Positions 53,697 through 61,984 of a DNA stretch of 64,000 nt are shown piece after piece. Position 1 is the first letter of the stretch, and each line of letters begins with the position of its first letter. The translations under genes were made by a program, and so were the position numbers. The stretch covers positions 1-64,000 of the forward strand of contig NZ_JNKR01000003.1 in NCBI RefSeq assembly GCF_000702905.1, given 5' to 3'. Under the pieces are notes generated by a model that worked only from the letters and a program-made list of their open reading frames with translations, was not told where the DNA came from and searched no databases. This DNA comes from Mitsuokella jalaludinii DSM 13811. GTDB taxonomy: Bacteria > Bacillota > Negativicutes > Selenomonadales > Selenomonadaceae.

Positions 53697-54695
53697 TTAC
53701 TTGTTGGCGTTAACGAGCTCCATGACACCAGCAGCGCTGCCCTCAGAACCGAGAACCTCTTTGATCTTGTGCTCAACGAGTTCCTTGATGTAGGAGCGGC
53801 CGTCAGCGCAGTACTGACGCGGGTCGAAGTGCTCCGGATGAGCGAAGAAGTGCTCGCGGATACCAGCCGTCATAGCGAGGCGCAGGTCGGAGTCGATGTT
53901 GATCTTGCAGACAGCGGATTTAGCAGCCTTGCGGAGCTGATCTTCCGGGATGCCTACAGCGTCATCGAGCTTGCCGCCGTTCTCGTTGATGATCTTGACG
54001 TACTTCGGGATGACGGAGGAAGCACCGTGCAGGACGATCGGGAACTCAGGGATCTTCTTCTCGATCTCAGCGAGGATGTCGAAGCGGAGCTCAGGCGGTA
54101 CGAGAACGCCGTCAGCATTGCGCGTGCACTGCTCCGGTTTGAACTTGAATGCGCCATGGCTCGTGCCGATTGCGATAGCGAGGGAGTCAACGCCCGTCTC
54201 ACGAACGAATTCCTCAACCTCTTCCGGCTGCGTGTAAGCTGCCTCGTGAGCAGCGACCTTTACATCATCTTCGATGCCGGCGAGTTTGCCGAGCTCAGCT
54301 TCGACAACGACGCCATGCTCATGTGCATAAGCAACGACTTCCTGCGTGCGCTTGATGTTCTCTTTGAACTCGTACTTGGAGCCATCGAACATTACGGACG
54401 TGAAGCCATCATCGATGCAGGCCTTGCAGGTCTCGAAATCCGGACCATGATCGAGGTGCAGAGCGATAGGAATATCGTTGACCTCGAGGGCTGCCTCGAC
54501 GAGGTGACGGAGATACGGGCCCTTAGCGTACTTGCGTGCGCCAGCGGAAGCCTGGAGGATAACCGGGGAATTCAGCTCTGCAGCTGCTTCCGTGATACCC
54601 TGTACAATCTCCATGTTGTTGATGTTGAAAGCACCGATAGCGAAGCCGCCTTCGTAAGCTTTCTTGAACATTTCTTTCGTTCCAACTAATGGCAT
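53697..54695 (-). CDS. fba: Fructose-bisphosphate aldolase, class II
   Basis: Zinc aldolase of glycolysis and gluconeogenesis. The 332-residue product has the catalytic/zinc segment ALHLDHGPDFETC, VEAELGKLAGIED, AIGTSHGAFKF (zinc His) and VLHGASSVIPKYV, then KINIDSDLR. Length and motifs fit the Firmicutes/GatY-type class II enzyme rather than tagatose-specific forms. A clear ribosome binding site (AGGGGG) lies upstream of the ATG. It is monocistronic. Confidence 0.95.
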   Translation of the reverse strand: MPLVGTKEMFKKAYEGGFAIGAFNINNMEIVQGITEAAAELNSPVILQASAGARKYAKGPYLRHLVEAALEVNDIPIALHLDHGPDFETCKACIDDGFTSVMFDGSKYEFKENIKRTQEVVAYAHEHGVVVEAELGKLAGIEDDVKVAAHEAAYTQPEEVEEFVRETGVDSLAIAIGTSHGAFKFKPEQCTRNADGVLVPPELRFDILAEIEKKIPEFPIVLHGASSVIPKYVKIINENGGKLDDAVGIPEDQLRKAAKSAVCKINIDSDLRLAMTAGIREHFFAHPEHFDPRQYCADGRSYIKELVEHKIKEVLGSEGSAAGVMELVNANK

Positions 54696-54744
54696 TTTTC
54701 ATTACCCCCTAATGAAATCATGTTCACTTATACGAACTGACTTC

Positions 54745-54750
54745 ATTATA
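54745..54750 (-). promoter_or_regulatory. fba promoter (-10)
   Basis: Minus strand TGC-TATAAT, an extended -10 about 50 nt before the start codon; no strong -35. Confidence 0.6.
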
Positions 54751-54828
54751 GCATAGAACAGGCCCTTGGTGTATAGGCGAAAGTCAATTTTTATGAAAAT
54801 ATCGTCATTCGCGCGTAAATAATAGGAA

Positions 54829-55728
54829 TTATCGTTTCGGATGATGGAAATCCGAGACAATCTGTTCCATATCGGACGGCAGGGGGGAGCGGACATCGAT
54901 CATCTCGTTTGTCAGTGGATGGCGGAAGTGGAGCCGCGCGGCGTGCAAGGCCTGCCTCTTTATGCGCGTGAGGCTGCCGCCGTAGAGGTCGTCGCCGAGG
55001 AGCGGATGGCCGAGGTGCGCGAGGTGGACGCGGATCTGATGCGTGCGGCCCGTGTCAAGCATGAGGTGGACGAGCGAGAGATGCCCGTCTGTCTGCACGG
55101 TGTCGTAATGCGTGCGGGCGGCCTGTCCGTCGGGCGAGACTTTGCGCAGGATGATGCTCGGCAGCGCGCGGGCAATCGGCGCGTCGATGAGCCCCTCAGG
55201 CGGTGTGAGCTCGCCCTCAATCAATGCGAGGTACTCGCGGTGGAAGAGCTTGCCTTCGCCGCGGCGCGGCGTCAGCTTGTACTGAACCTGCGGGACCTTG
55301 GCGATGAGGACGAGGCCGGATGTGTTGCGGTCGAGCCGGTGCACGGGATGGTAGGCGTGGTGCTCGCCGTGCGCTCTGTACCAATATAATACAGCGTTGC
55401 CGAGCGTGCCATGCGCCTCTTTTGTCGTCGGGTGAACGAGCTGCCCCGCCGGCTTGTTGACGACCATCAGGTAGTCGTCCTCGTAGCGGATGTCGAGCGG
55501 CAGGTCTTCTGGCTCGATGTCCGACGGCCGCACGATGTCAAACGTTATGATATCGCCCGACCTGACTTCGGTGCGGGCGGCATTGCAGAGGATGCCATTC
55601 ACACGGAAGGTGCCGGAGTGCTTGATGCGCTTCCACTGGGTGGAGGATATGCCTTCTTTCTGCGTCAGAAAAGCCTTGACGGGCATTCTCGTCAAGGCTT
55701 CTGGCAGTTCGACGCGGATCTGCGTCAT
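54829..55728 (-). CDS. RluA-family pseudouridine synthase
   Basis: The 299-residue product has an N-terminal S4-like domain (TQKEGISSTQWKRIKHSGT) and the RluA/RluC/RluD catalytic signature VHRLDRNTSGLVLIAK with its Asp, then GRTHQIRVHLAHLGHPLLGDDLYGG. It isomerises uridine in 23S rRNA or tRNA; which sites is not clear. The frame is open far upstream, but that part lies inside the uracil permease gene. The ATG at 55728 overlaps the permease stop (ATGA), so the two are cotranscribed and coupled. Confidence 0.92.
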   Translation of the reverse strand: MTQIRVELPEALTRMPVKAFLTQKEGISSTQWKRIKHSGTFRVNGILCNAARTEVRSGDIITFDIVRPSDIEPEDLPLDIRYEDDYLMVVNKPAGQLVHPTTKEAHGTLGNAVLYWYRAHGEHHAYHPVHRLDRNTSGLVLIAKVPQVQYKLTPRRGEGKLFHREYLALIEGELTPPEGLIDAPIARALPSIILRKVSPDGQAARTHYDTVQTDGHLSLVHLMLDTGRTHQIRVHLAHLGHPLLGDDLYGGSLTRIKRQALHAARLHFRHPLTNEMIDVRSPLPSDMEQIVSDFHHPKR

Positions 55729-57014
55729 TCTTTTGTCGTGTCCTTCGAAGAGGCCTGGCCGGTGAGCGGCGCCTTGTCGCCGCGTGCGATGGCGATGAGC
55801 CGGAAGGCGAGGGAGAGGATGATGGCGACGACCGTGGCGAGCGACATGCCCTTGAAGCTCACGGTGCCGATCGTCAGGCTGGCCGTCGAGACGCCGATGC
55901 CCATGACGATGGACGTCAAGAGGAGGTTCATCGGGTTGTTGTAGTCGACCTTGGCCTCGACGAGGATGCGGATGCCCGAGGCGGCGATGACGCCGAAGAG
56001 CAGCATGGAGACGCCGCCCATGACAGGCGTCGGGATGCTCTGGATGAGCGCAGCGAGCTTGCCGAGGCACGAGAGCAGGATGGCGAAGACGGCCGCGCCG
56101 CCAATGACCCAGGTCGAGAAGACCTTCGTGATGGCGAGGACGCCGATGTTCTCGCCGTACGTCGTGTTCGGCGTCGAGCCGAAGAAGCCCGAGATGATGG
56201 TCGAGAGGCCGTTGCCGAAGATGGAGCGGTCGAGACCGGGATCCTTCGTGAGGTCGTGGCCGACGATGTTGCCCGTGACGATCAGGTGGCCGATGTGCTC
56301 GACGATGACGACGAGCGAGGCGGGCAGGATGATGAGGATGGCGCCGAGGTCGAACTTCGGCGTGTAGAACGTCGGCAGGGCGAACCAAGGCGCGCTCTCG
56401 ACAAGCGTCCAGTCGACGATGCCGCAGATGGCCGCGATGATGTAGCCACTGACGACGCCGATGAGGATCGGGATGATGGAGAGGAAGCCCTTGAAGGCGA
56501 CGGAGGCGAAGATGGTGATGGCCAGCGTCGCGAGCGAGACGAACATCGCCGTGCTGTCCGCCTTGTCGCCCGTGAGGCCGGCCATGCCCGCGGCTGTCGG
56601 CATGAGCTCGAGGCCGATGACGGCGACGATGGCACCCATCGAGGCGGGCGGGAAGATCACATCGATCCAGCCCGTGCCGACGGCGCGCACGAGCAGGCCG
56701 ACGAGGCAGAAGACGATGCCGACGCAGATGAAGCCGCCGAGGGCTGCCTCATAGCTGTACTGCGCGAGCACGAGGAAGACAGGCGAGAGGAAGGCAAAGC
56801 TCGAGCCGAGGTAGGCCGGGATCTTCCCCTTGCAGAGCACGAGGTAGAGGATCGTGCCGATGCCGTTGAACAGGAGGACCGTGGCCGGGTTGATCTTGAA
56901 GAGGATCGGTACGAGCACGGTGGAGCCGAACATCGCGAAGAGATGCTGCAGCGAGAGTGGGATCGTCTCGAGAAGCGGCAGCTTCTCTTCGACACCAATG
57001 GGACGTTTTTGCAA
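55725..57014 (-). CDS. uraA: Uracil/xanthine permease, NCS2 family
   Basis: The 429-residue membrane protein matches the NCS2 nucleobase:H+ symporters: LQHLFAMFGSTVLVP at the N-terminus (TM1), the substrate-binding FPPASMGAIVAVIGLEL, and GNGLSTIISGFFGSTPNTTYGENIGVLA, typical of UraA-like uracil permeases. The start is a TTG 7-8 nt after AAAGGAGTG. PyrR- or riboswitch-type control was looked for and not recognised. It is transcribed divergently from lysC. Confidence 0.93.
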   Translation of the reverse strand: MQKRPIGVEEKLPLLETIPLSLQHLFAMFGSTVLVPILFKINPATVLLFNGIGTILYLVLCKGKIPAYLGSSFAFLSPVFLVLAQYSYEAALGGFICVGIVFCLVGLLVRAVGTGWIDVIFPPASMGAIVAVIGLELMPTAAGMAGLTGDKADSTAMFVSLATLAITIFASVAFKGFLSIIPILIGVVSGYIIAAICGIVDWTLVESAPWFALPTFYTPKFDLGAILIILPASLVVIVEHIGHLIVTGNIVGHDLTKDPGLDRSIFGNGLSTIISGFFGSTPNTTYGENIGVLAITKVFSTWVIGGAAVFAILLSCLGKLAALIQSIPTPVMGGVSMLLFGVIAASGIRILVEAKVDYNNPMNLLLTSIVMGIGVSTASLTIGTVSFKGMSLATVVAIILSLAFRLIAIARGDKAPLTGQASSKDTTKE

Positions 57015-57103
57015 GATGAGACACTCCTTTCGATTACTATGACTGCTCTTGCGCGTCTAGTCTTATGGATCAATTCATTCCGTATCCAATTTATCATAGG
57101 ATG

Positions 57104-57115
57104 GGACAGCTGTCC
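57104..57115. promoter_or_regulatory. 12-bp palindrome in the uraA-lysC divergent gap, candidate operator
   Basis: GGACAGCTGTCC is a perfect palindrome about 90 bp upstream of uraA, in the 360-nt region between the divergent genes. The rest of this region holds the lysC promoter and otherwise nothing recognisable. Confidence 0.35.
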
Positions 57116-57258
57116 ACTTTTCTTGTTTTCCCTTGAAAAAGCGGAAAATCTTATCATTTACAGGATAATATCTTCTGTTTTTTGCTGAGAATGTAACATG
57201 ATGACTTTCATATGTGCTTCCCTAGAAAACATTTTTACGCAAAAATCGTGAAAGACGG

Positions 57259-57287
57259 TAGACAGGCCGCTGAAATTCTTGTATAAT
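57259..57287 (+). promoter_or_regulatory. lysC promoter
   Basis: TAGACA (57259-57264), 17-nt spacer, TATAAT (57282-57287). The leader is only about 80 nt, too short for a lysine riboswitch. Confidence 0.75.
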
Positions 57288-57373
57288 ATGTCTCGATTAA
57301 ACACTTTAACAAACAAAACGCCTGCGCTGTCCGTTTATGGCGGATGTGCCGGCAGATGTTTAGGGGGAGAAAC

Positions 57374-58606
57374 ATGGCGCTTATTGTAAAGAAATTCGGT
57401 GGCAGCTCGGTCGCTACCACAGAGAAAATCATGAATGTAGCGAAGAGAGTGCTCAGCGAGAAGCAGCCGGGCGACCAGATTGTCATGGTCGTATCTGCGA
57501 TGGGCGACACGACGGATGATCTCATCACCCTGGCCAATGGCATCACGAAGGACCCGTACCAGTACGCGCGAGAGATGGACATGCTGCTGACGACGGGTGA
57601 GCAGGTTTCCATCGCGCTGCTCGCGATGGCCTTCAAGTCGCTCGGCCAGCCGGCCATTTCCCTGACGGGGCCGATGGCGGGCATGCGCACGGACTCTGTG
57701 CACACGAAGGGCCGCATCAAGGACATCCAGCCGAAGCGCGTCCATGAGGAACTCGACAAGGGCAACATCGTCGTCGTCGCTGGTTTCCAGGGCTCGGACG
57801 AGATCGGCGATTTCGTGACGCTCGGCCGCGGTGGCTCGGACACGTCGGCTGTCGCACTGGCCGGTGCACTCAAGGCCGACAGCTGCGAGATCTACACGGA
57901 CGTCGACGGCGTCTACTCGGCTGACCCTCGCATCGTCAAGAATGCGCGCAAGATGAAGGAGATCACGTATTACGAGATGCTCGAGATGGCGCGCCTCGGC
58001 GCCGGCGTCATGCAGCCGCGTTCCGTCGAGATGGGCAAGTATTTCAACATCCCGATTCACGTTCGTTCGACGTTCACGAACAAACCGGGCACGATCATTA
58101 GGGAGGATTATACAATGGAAGATAAGGATTTTGTGATCCGCGGTGTCGCACACGATGAGAAGGTAGCAAAGATTGCCGTCCTGGGCATCCCGAACACGCC
58201 GGGCATCGCCCATGAGATTTTCTCGGCTCTCGCTGAGGCCAACATCGATGTCGACATGATCGTGCAGAGCATCCGCAACATCGAGAAGAATGTCACGGAC
58301 ATGGTCTTCACGGTGGCGACGGATGACCTGGCGCAGGCCAAGAAGGTCGTCGACAAGGTTGCCGATAAGCTCAACGCCATCGCCGTCCTCATCGAGGAGG
58401 ATGTCGCGAAAGTCTCGATTGTCGGCGCCGGCATGCTCGGCAACCCGGGCATCGCAGCGCGCATGTTCGGCGCTCTGTCGAAGGCCCAGATCAACATCGA
58501 TATCATCAGCACGTCGGAGATCAGCATTTCCTGCCTCGTCAAGGGCTCGCAGCTCAAGGATGCAGTCAATGCAATCCACGACGAGTTCTTCCCGGCTAAG
58601 GCATAA
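57374..58606 (+). CDS. lysC: Aspartate kinase (alpha subunit; contains an internal beta start)
   Basis: First step of the aspartate family pathway. The 410-residue product has the kinase motifs IVKKFGGSSVATTEKI, VVAGFQG and GRGGSDTSAVALAGAL, ending with two ACT domains (about 265-410) for lysine/threonine feedback. AGGGGGAG precedes ATG 57374. An internal in-frame ATG at 58115 behind GGGAGG would make a 163-residue regulatory subunit, matching the alpha/beta arrangement of Bacillus aspartokinase II. Products feed hom and thrB at 37900-40132. Confidence 0.96.
   Translation: MALIVKKFGGSSVATTEKIMNVAKRVLSEKQPGDQIVMVVSAMGDTTDDLITLANGITKDPYQYAREMDMLLTTGEQVSIALLAMAFKSLGQPAISLTGPMAGMRTDSVHTKGRIKDIQPKRVHEELDKGNIVVVAGFQGSDEIGDFVTLGRGGSDTSAVALAGALKADSCEIYTDVDGVYSADPRIVKNARKMKEITYYEMLEMARLGAGVMQPRSVEMGKYFNIPIHVRSTFTNKPGTIIREDYTMEDKDFVIRGVAHDEKVAKIAVLGIPNTPGIAHEIFSALAEANIDVDMIVQSIRNIEKNVTDMVFTVATDDLAQAKKVVDKVADKLNAIAVLIEEDVAKVSIVGAGMLGNPGIAARMFGALSKAQINIDIISTSEISISCLVKGSQLKDAVNAIHDEFFPAKA
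58115..58606 (+). CDS. lysC: Internal in-frame beta subunit of aspartate kinase
   Basis: Inside lysC, GGGAGG (58101-58106) lies 8 nt before ATG 58115, which is in the lysC frame. Translation from it gives 163 residues (MEDKDFVIRGVAHDEKVAK onward), i.e. the two ACT domains alone. Bacillus subtilis LysC (408/163 residues) uses exactly such an internal start to make its beta subunit, so the same is inferred here. Confidence 0.7.
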   Translation: MEDKDFVIRGVAHDEKVAKIAVLGIPNTPGIAHEIFSALAEANIDVDMIVQSIRNIEKNVTDMVFTVATDDLAQAKKVVDKVADKLNAIAVLIEEDVAKVSIVGAGMLGNPGIAARMFGALSKAQINIDIISTSEISISCLVKGSQLKDAVNAIHDEFFPAKA

Positions 58607-58610
58607 ACAT

Positions 58611-58642
58611 GAGGGAGCCGCTCTTTCGGGGGTGGCTCTTTC
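58611..58642 (+). terminator. lysC terminator
   Basis: GAGCCGC pairs with GTGGCTC (one G-U) around TCTTTCGGGG and is followed by TTTCTT. Confidence 0.6.
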
Positions 58643-58747
58643 TTGTTGACCGCGCGCTGAGATCTTCCGATGCGCGGGGGAATCGAGATGCTGAGAAATA
58701 TTGTATACGTTTTTTCGGTATATGGACATATGGGTGGAAAACGTTTA

Positions 58748-58756
58748 TGATATACT
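58748..58756 (+). promoter_or_regulatory. Aminotransferase promoter (extended -10)
   Basis: TGA-TATACT, 41 nt before the start codon; no matching -35 at 17 nt. Confidence 0.5.
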
Positions 58757-58796
58757 CATTATATGGATATTGGTTTGTATGGAAGGAAGTTATTTT

Positions 58797-60041
58797 ATGA
58801 TGACGAGTATGGCGGCTTCGCATGCAGCGAGCAAGAGATTGAAGGATGCGATTTTTGGTGCGAGCGCAGCATGCCGCGAGGCAGCAGAGAAGTATGGCGC
58901 CGACAAGGTCACGAATGCGACGATGGGCGTCATGATGGACGAGGACGGCAAGTTCGCGAGCATCCCGACGATGGAGCGCGTCTTCCGCTCGCTGTCCATC
59001 GAGGATTACGCGCGCTATGCGCCAATCCCGGGGCTTCCTGAGTACCTCGACGCTGTCATTGACCTGACGTTTGCTGACCAGAAGCCGGAGGGCTACTTCG
59101 GTGCCATCGCGACGGCGGGCGGCACGGGTGCCATCCATCACGCTGTGGCTAACTATGCGGAGCGTGGCGATGAAGTCTTGACGGCCGACTGGTTCTGGGG
59201 CACCTACAACGTCATCTGCAACGAGTGCGGCTCGCATCTGACGAACTACAAGCTCTTCGATGCGGACAACAATTTCAACATCGAGGACTTCACGGCGAAG
59301 GTCGACGCGATCATGGCGAAGCAGGACAGCCTGCTGACGATCATCAACACGCCGGCCCATAACCCGACGGGCTTCAGCCTGACGGAGGAGGACTGGGACA
59401 ATGTCCTCGACCTCACGAAGAAGTATGCAGCTAAGGGCAAGAAGATGAGCATCCTCGTCGACATCGCCTACATCGATTTCGCCGGCGAGAAGAACGAGAC
59501 GCGCCGCTTCATGAAGAAGTTCGGCAATCTGCCGAGCAACATTCTCGTCATGTTCGCCTTCTCGATGTCGAAGGGCTACACGGCTTACGGCCAGCGCACG
59601 GGTGCACTCGTCGCCGTCTCCTCGAGCCAGGAAGTCATCACGGAGTTCAAGGAAGTCAACAAGTACACGAGCCGCGCGACGTGGTCGAACATCAACCGTG
59701 GCGCGATGACGCTGCTCGCCCGCATCCAGCAGGACAAGAGCGCGCTCGCACAGTTCGAGAAAGAGCGCGATGATTACTACAAGATGATCCAGCATCGCGG
59801 CAACCTCTTCATGGAAGAGGCGAAGGCATGCGGCCTCAATGCCCTTCCGTACAAGGGCGGCTTCTTCCTCGCCGTGCCGGCGAAGGACCCGCAGGCCGTC
59901 TGCGACAAGTTGCACGATGACCTGATCTTCGCAGTACCGCTGAAGCTCGGCGTCCGCATCGCCGCCTGCTCCGTCTCGGCCGAGAAGATGAAGGGCATCG
60001 CTCCGAAGGTCCTCAAGGCTCTGCAGGCCGTCGAAGGCTAA
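58797..60041 (+). CDS. Class I/II PLP-dependent aminotransferase
   Basis: The 414-residue product is an aspartate-aminotransferase-fold enzyme. It has the Asn-Pro-Thr-Gly substrate loop (NTPAHNPTGFSL), Asp in VDIAYIDF and the PLP Lys in FSMSKGYTAYGQR. The motifs resemble AspC/TyrB-type enzymes (subgroup I with aromatic or dicarboxylic substrates), but the exact amino acid cannot be told. The frame opens upstream at 58701, yet GGAAGGAAG at 58780-58788 fits ATG 58797. It stands next to lysC, which may favour an aspartate-family role. Confidence 0.88.
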   Translation: MMTSMAASHAASKRLKDAIFGASAACREAAEKYGADKVTNATMGVMMDEDGKFASIPTMERVFRSLSIEDYARYAPIPGLPEYLDAVIDLTFADQKPEGYFGAIATAGGTGAIHHAVANYAERGDEVLTADWFWGTYNVICNECGSHLTNYKLFDADNNFNIEDFTAKVDAIMAKQDSLLTIINTPAHNPTGFSLTEEDWDNVLDLTKKYAAKGKKMSILVDIAYIDFAGEKNETRRFMKKFGNLPSNILVMFAFSMSKGYTAYGQRTGALVAVSSSQEVITEFKEVNKYTSRATWSNINRGAMTLLARIQQDKSALAQFEKERDDYYKMIQHRGNLFMEEAKACGLNALPYKGGFFLAVPAKDPQAVCDKLHDDLIFAVPLKLGVRIAACSVSAEKMKGIAPKVLKALQAVEG

Positions 60042-60057
60042 TTTTCCCGATACGACC

Positions 60058-60102
60058 GAAAGGCCCGCATCCGCTTTTTGCGGCGGATGTCGGGCCTTTT
60101 TT
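60058..60102 (+). terminator. Aminotransferase terminator
   Basis: AAGGCCCGCATCCGC pairs with GCGGATGTCGGGCCTT (one mismatch) and is followed by T4-6. Confidence 0.9.
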
Positions 60103-60136
60103 CGCGCGCTTTTTTGTATGCGCTGAAATTTTTTTA

Positions 60137-60165
60137 TTGATGTGTGCCGTGATTGATGTTATAGT
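60137..60165 (+). promoter_or_regulatory. Promoter of the DUF47-pit operon
   Basis: TTGATG (60137-60142), 17-nt spacer, TATAGT (60160-60165). Two copies of TTGTTAA, 10 bp apart (60170-60176 and 60180-60186), overlap the expected start site and may be an operator. Confidence 0.55.
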
Positions 60166-60246
60166 TTAATTGTTAAGGTTTGTTAACACTGCACTACAAT
60201 GCAATAGGTTCGTTTTCGTTCATGATCTAGGAGGACGCAGAAGAAG

Positions 60247-60873
60247 ATGTTTAAGTTCAAGCAGAAGGACAGCGAGTTCTTTGACTTGTTCGTAGAAAGC
60301 GCCCAGTATTTCTACCAGGGTGCACTCATGATGGACGAAGTCATGCTGGATTACAGCAAGGCCGCTGACAAGGTGAAGGAAGTTGTTGACCTCGAGCACG
60401 CAGCCGATGCCGTAAACGATAAGATCATCGATAAGCTGAATCTGACCTTCATCACGCCGATTGACCGCGAGGATATCTACGCGCTGGCCAATGGCCTCGA
60501 TGATGGTGTGGACAATCTGCAGGGGACCTTGCAGCGCATCGTGATGTACCGGACGGGCAAGGCGATGAGCGGCGCGGTCACGCTGACGAAGCTGCTTATC
60601 GAGAGCACCGAGGAGATTATCCGTGCGTTCTCGCTCTTGAAGAACATCCGCAAGAATCAGGCGCAGATCCTCGAGGCAACCCACAAGATTGGCCGCCTCG
60701 AGAGCGAGGGTGACCGCGTCTATCGCCATGAAGTCGCCTACCTCTTCGACAAAGAGAAAGATCCGATCGAGCTCATCAAGTGGAAGGACATCCTCGAGAA
60801 CCTCGAGAACACGCTCGACCACTGCGAGAAGATTGCAGATATGCTCCGAGGAGTGGTAATGAAGTATGCCTGA
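60247..60873 (+). CDS. DUF47 (PhoU-like) phosphate-transport accessory protein
   Basis: The 208-residue all-helical protein belongs to the DUF47/PhoU-like family (FFDLFVESAQYFYQGALMM; VDLEHAADAVNDKIIDKL; FITPIDREDIYALANGLDD). These proteins bind metal clusters through repeated E/DxxxD motifs and regulate the Pit transporter encoded next to them. AGGAGG sits 12 nt before ATG 60247, slightly long. It overlaps pit by 8 nt. Confidence 0.93.
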   Translation: MFKFKQKDSEFFDLFVESAQYFYQGALMMDEVMLDYSKAADKVKEVVDLEHAADAVNDKIIDKLNLTFITPIDREDIYALANGLDDGVDNLQGTLQRIVMYRTGKAMSGAVTLTKLLIESTEEIIRAFSLLKNIRKNQAQILEATHKIGRLESEGDRVYRHEVAYLFDKEKDPIELIKWKDILENLENTLDHCEKIADMLRGVVMKYA

Positions 60874-61864
60874 ACTCCAGCTCTTGATCTTTACAGTCAT
60901 CGGGCTCGCACTGCTGTTTGACTTCATCAATGGCTTCCACGATACAGCCAATGCCATTGCAACGTCCGTCTCCACGCGAGCTCTCCATCCGAGCCACGCC
61001 ATCATCATGGCGGCGTTCCTCAACTTTCTCGGTGCCATGTACAGCACGGGCGTCGCGAAGACCATCGGCGCGGACATCGTCAAGTCGGCCCAGCATGTCG
61101 ACGAACACGTGATCATCGCGGCGCTCATCGGCGCGGTCGTCTGGAACCTCATTACCTGGTGGTTCGCTGTGCCGTCGAGCTCGTCGCATGCGCTCGTCGG
61201 CGGTGTCATCGGTGCGGTGCTCGTCTCCGTCGGCTCGGACGGCCTGAACTTCTACGGCATCGGCAAGATCGTGCTCTCGCTGATCGCCTCGCCGATCATC
61301 GCCATCGTGACGGGCTGTCTCGTCATGACCGTGCTCTTCCGCATCTTCGGGCGCTTCAGCCCGTCGGCCATCAACGGCAAATTCAAGAAGATGCAGATCC
61401 TCTCGGCTGCGATGATGGCCTTCTCGCACGGCTCGAACGATGCGCAGAAGTCGATGGGTATCATCACGCTGGCCCTGCTCTCGGGCGGCTACATCGACGT
61501 CTTCGAGGTTCCGACGTACGTCAAGGTCCTCGCGGCGACGGCGATGGCCTGCGGCACGGCCGTCGGCGGCTGGCGCATCATCAAGACGATCGGCGGCAAG
61601 ATCTTCAAGCTCGAGCCGATTTCGGGCTTCGCTGCTGACCTCAACTCATCGATGGTCATCTTCTCGGCAACGCTCTTGCACCTGCCTGTCTCGACGACGC
61701 ACGTCGTCTCGGGCTCCATCATGGGCGTCGGCACGGCCAAGCGCGTCAATGCCGTCCGCTGGGGCGTCGCACAGCAGATGGTCACGGCCTGGGTGCTGAC
61801 AATCCCGTGCACGGCCGTGATGGGCGCCGTTGCCTACCAGTTCGTACTTTGGATCTTCAAATGA
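60866..61864 (+). CDS. pit: Inorganic phosphate transporter, Pit family
   Basis: The 332-residue membrane protein has the two inverted PHO-4 repeats, each with the family signature: FDFINGFHDTANAIATSVSTRAL near the N-terminus and AFSHGSNDAQKSMGII in the second half, plus VPSSSSHALVGG and VSTTHVVSGSIMGVG. It takes up phosphate with H+ or as a metal complex. Overlap with the DUF47 gene indicates coupled expression. Confidence 0.95.
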   Translation: MPELQLLIFTVIGLALLFDFINGFHDTANAIATSVSTRALHPSHAIIMAAFLNFLGAMYSTGVAKTIGADIVKSAQHVDEHVIIAALIGAVVWNLITWWFAVPSSSSHALVGGVIGAVLVSVGSDGLNFYGIGKIVLSLIASPIIAIVTGCLVMTVLFRIFGRFSPSAINGKFKKMQILSAAMMAFSHGSNDAQKSMGIITLALLSGGYIDVFEVPTYVKVLAATAMACGTAVGGWRIIKTIGGKIFKLEPISGFAADLNSSMVIFSATLLHLPVSTTHVVSGSIMGVGTAKRVNAVRWGVAQQMVTAWVLTIPCTAVMGAVAYQFVLWIFK

Positions 61865-61905
61865 GAAATATGAAACCACGTTCCCGATGTTTGGACTGAC
61901 ATTTG

Positions 61906-61951
61906 AACCGGAACATGTGCTACAATAAGAGTAACACATGTTCCGGTTTTT
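61906..61951 (+). terminator. pit terminator with a promoter -10 in its loop
   Basis: AACCGGAACATGTG and CACATGTTCCGGTT form a 14-bp perfect stem followed by TTT. The 15-nt loop contains TACAAT (61921-61926) preceded by TGC, an extended -10 for the downstream kinase gene. Confidence 0.85.
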
Positions 61952-61984
61952 GTTTCAGAAAGGGTTCAAGAAGGGGGCATTGAC

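Noticed and set aside
54829-56388. A 519-residue RluA protein with a long N-terminal extension
   Set aside because: The upstream 220 codons lie inside the uracil permease gene in another frame; the ATG at 55728 with ATGA overlap gives a normal RluA length.
57288-57373. Lysine riboswitch before lysC
   Set aside because: The leader is about 80 nt, far shorter than the class, and no L-box helices were seen.
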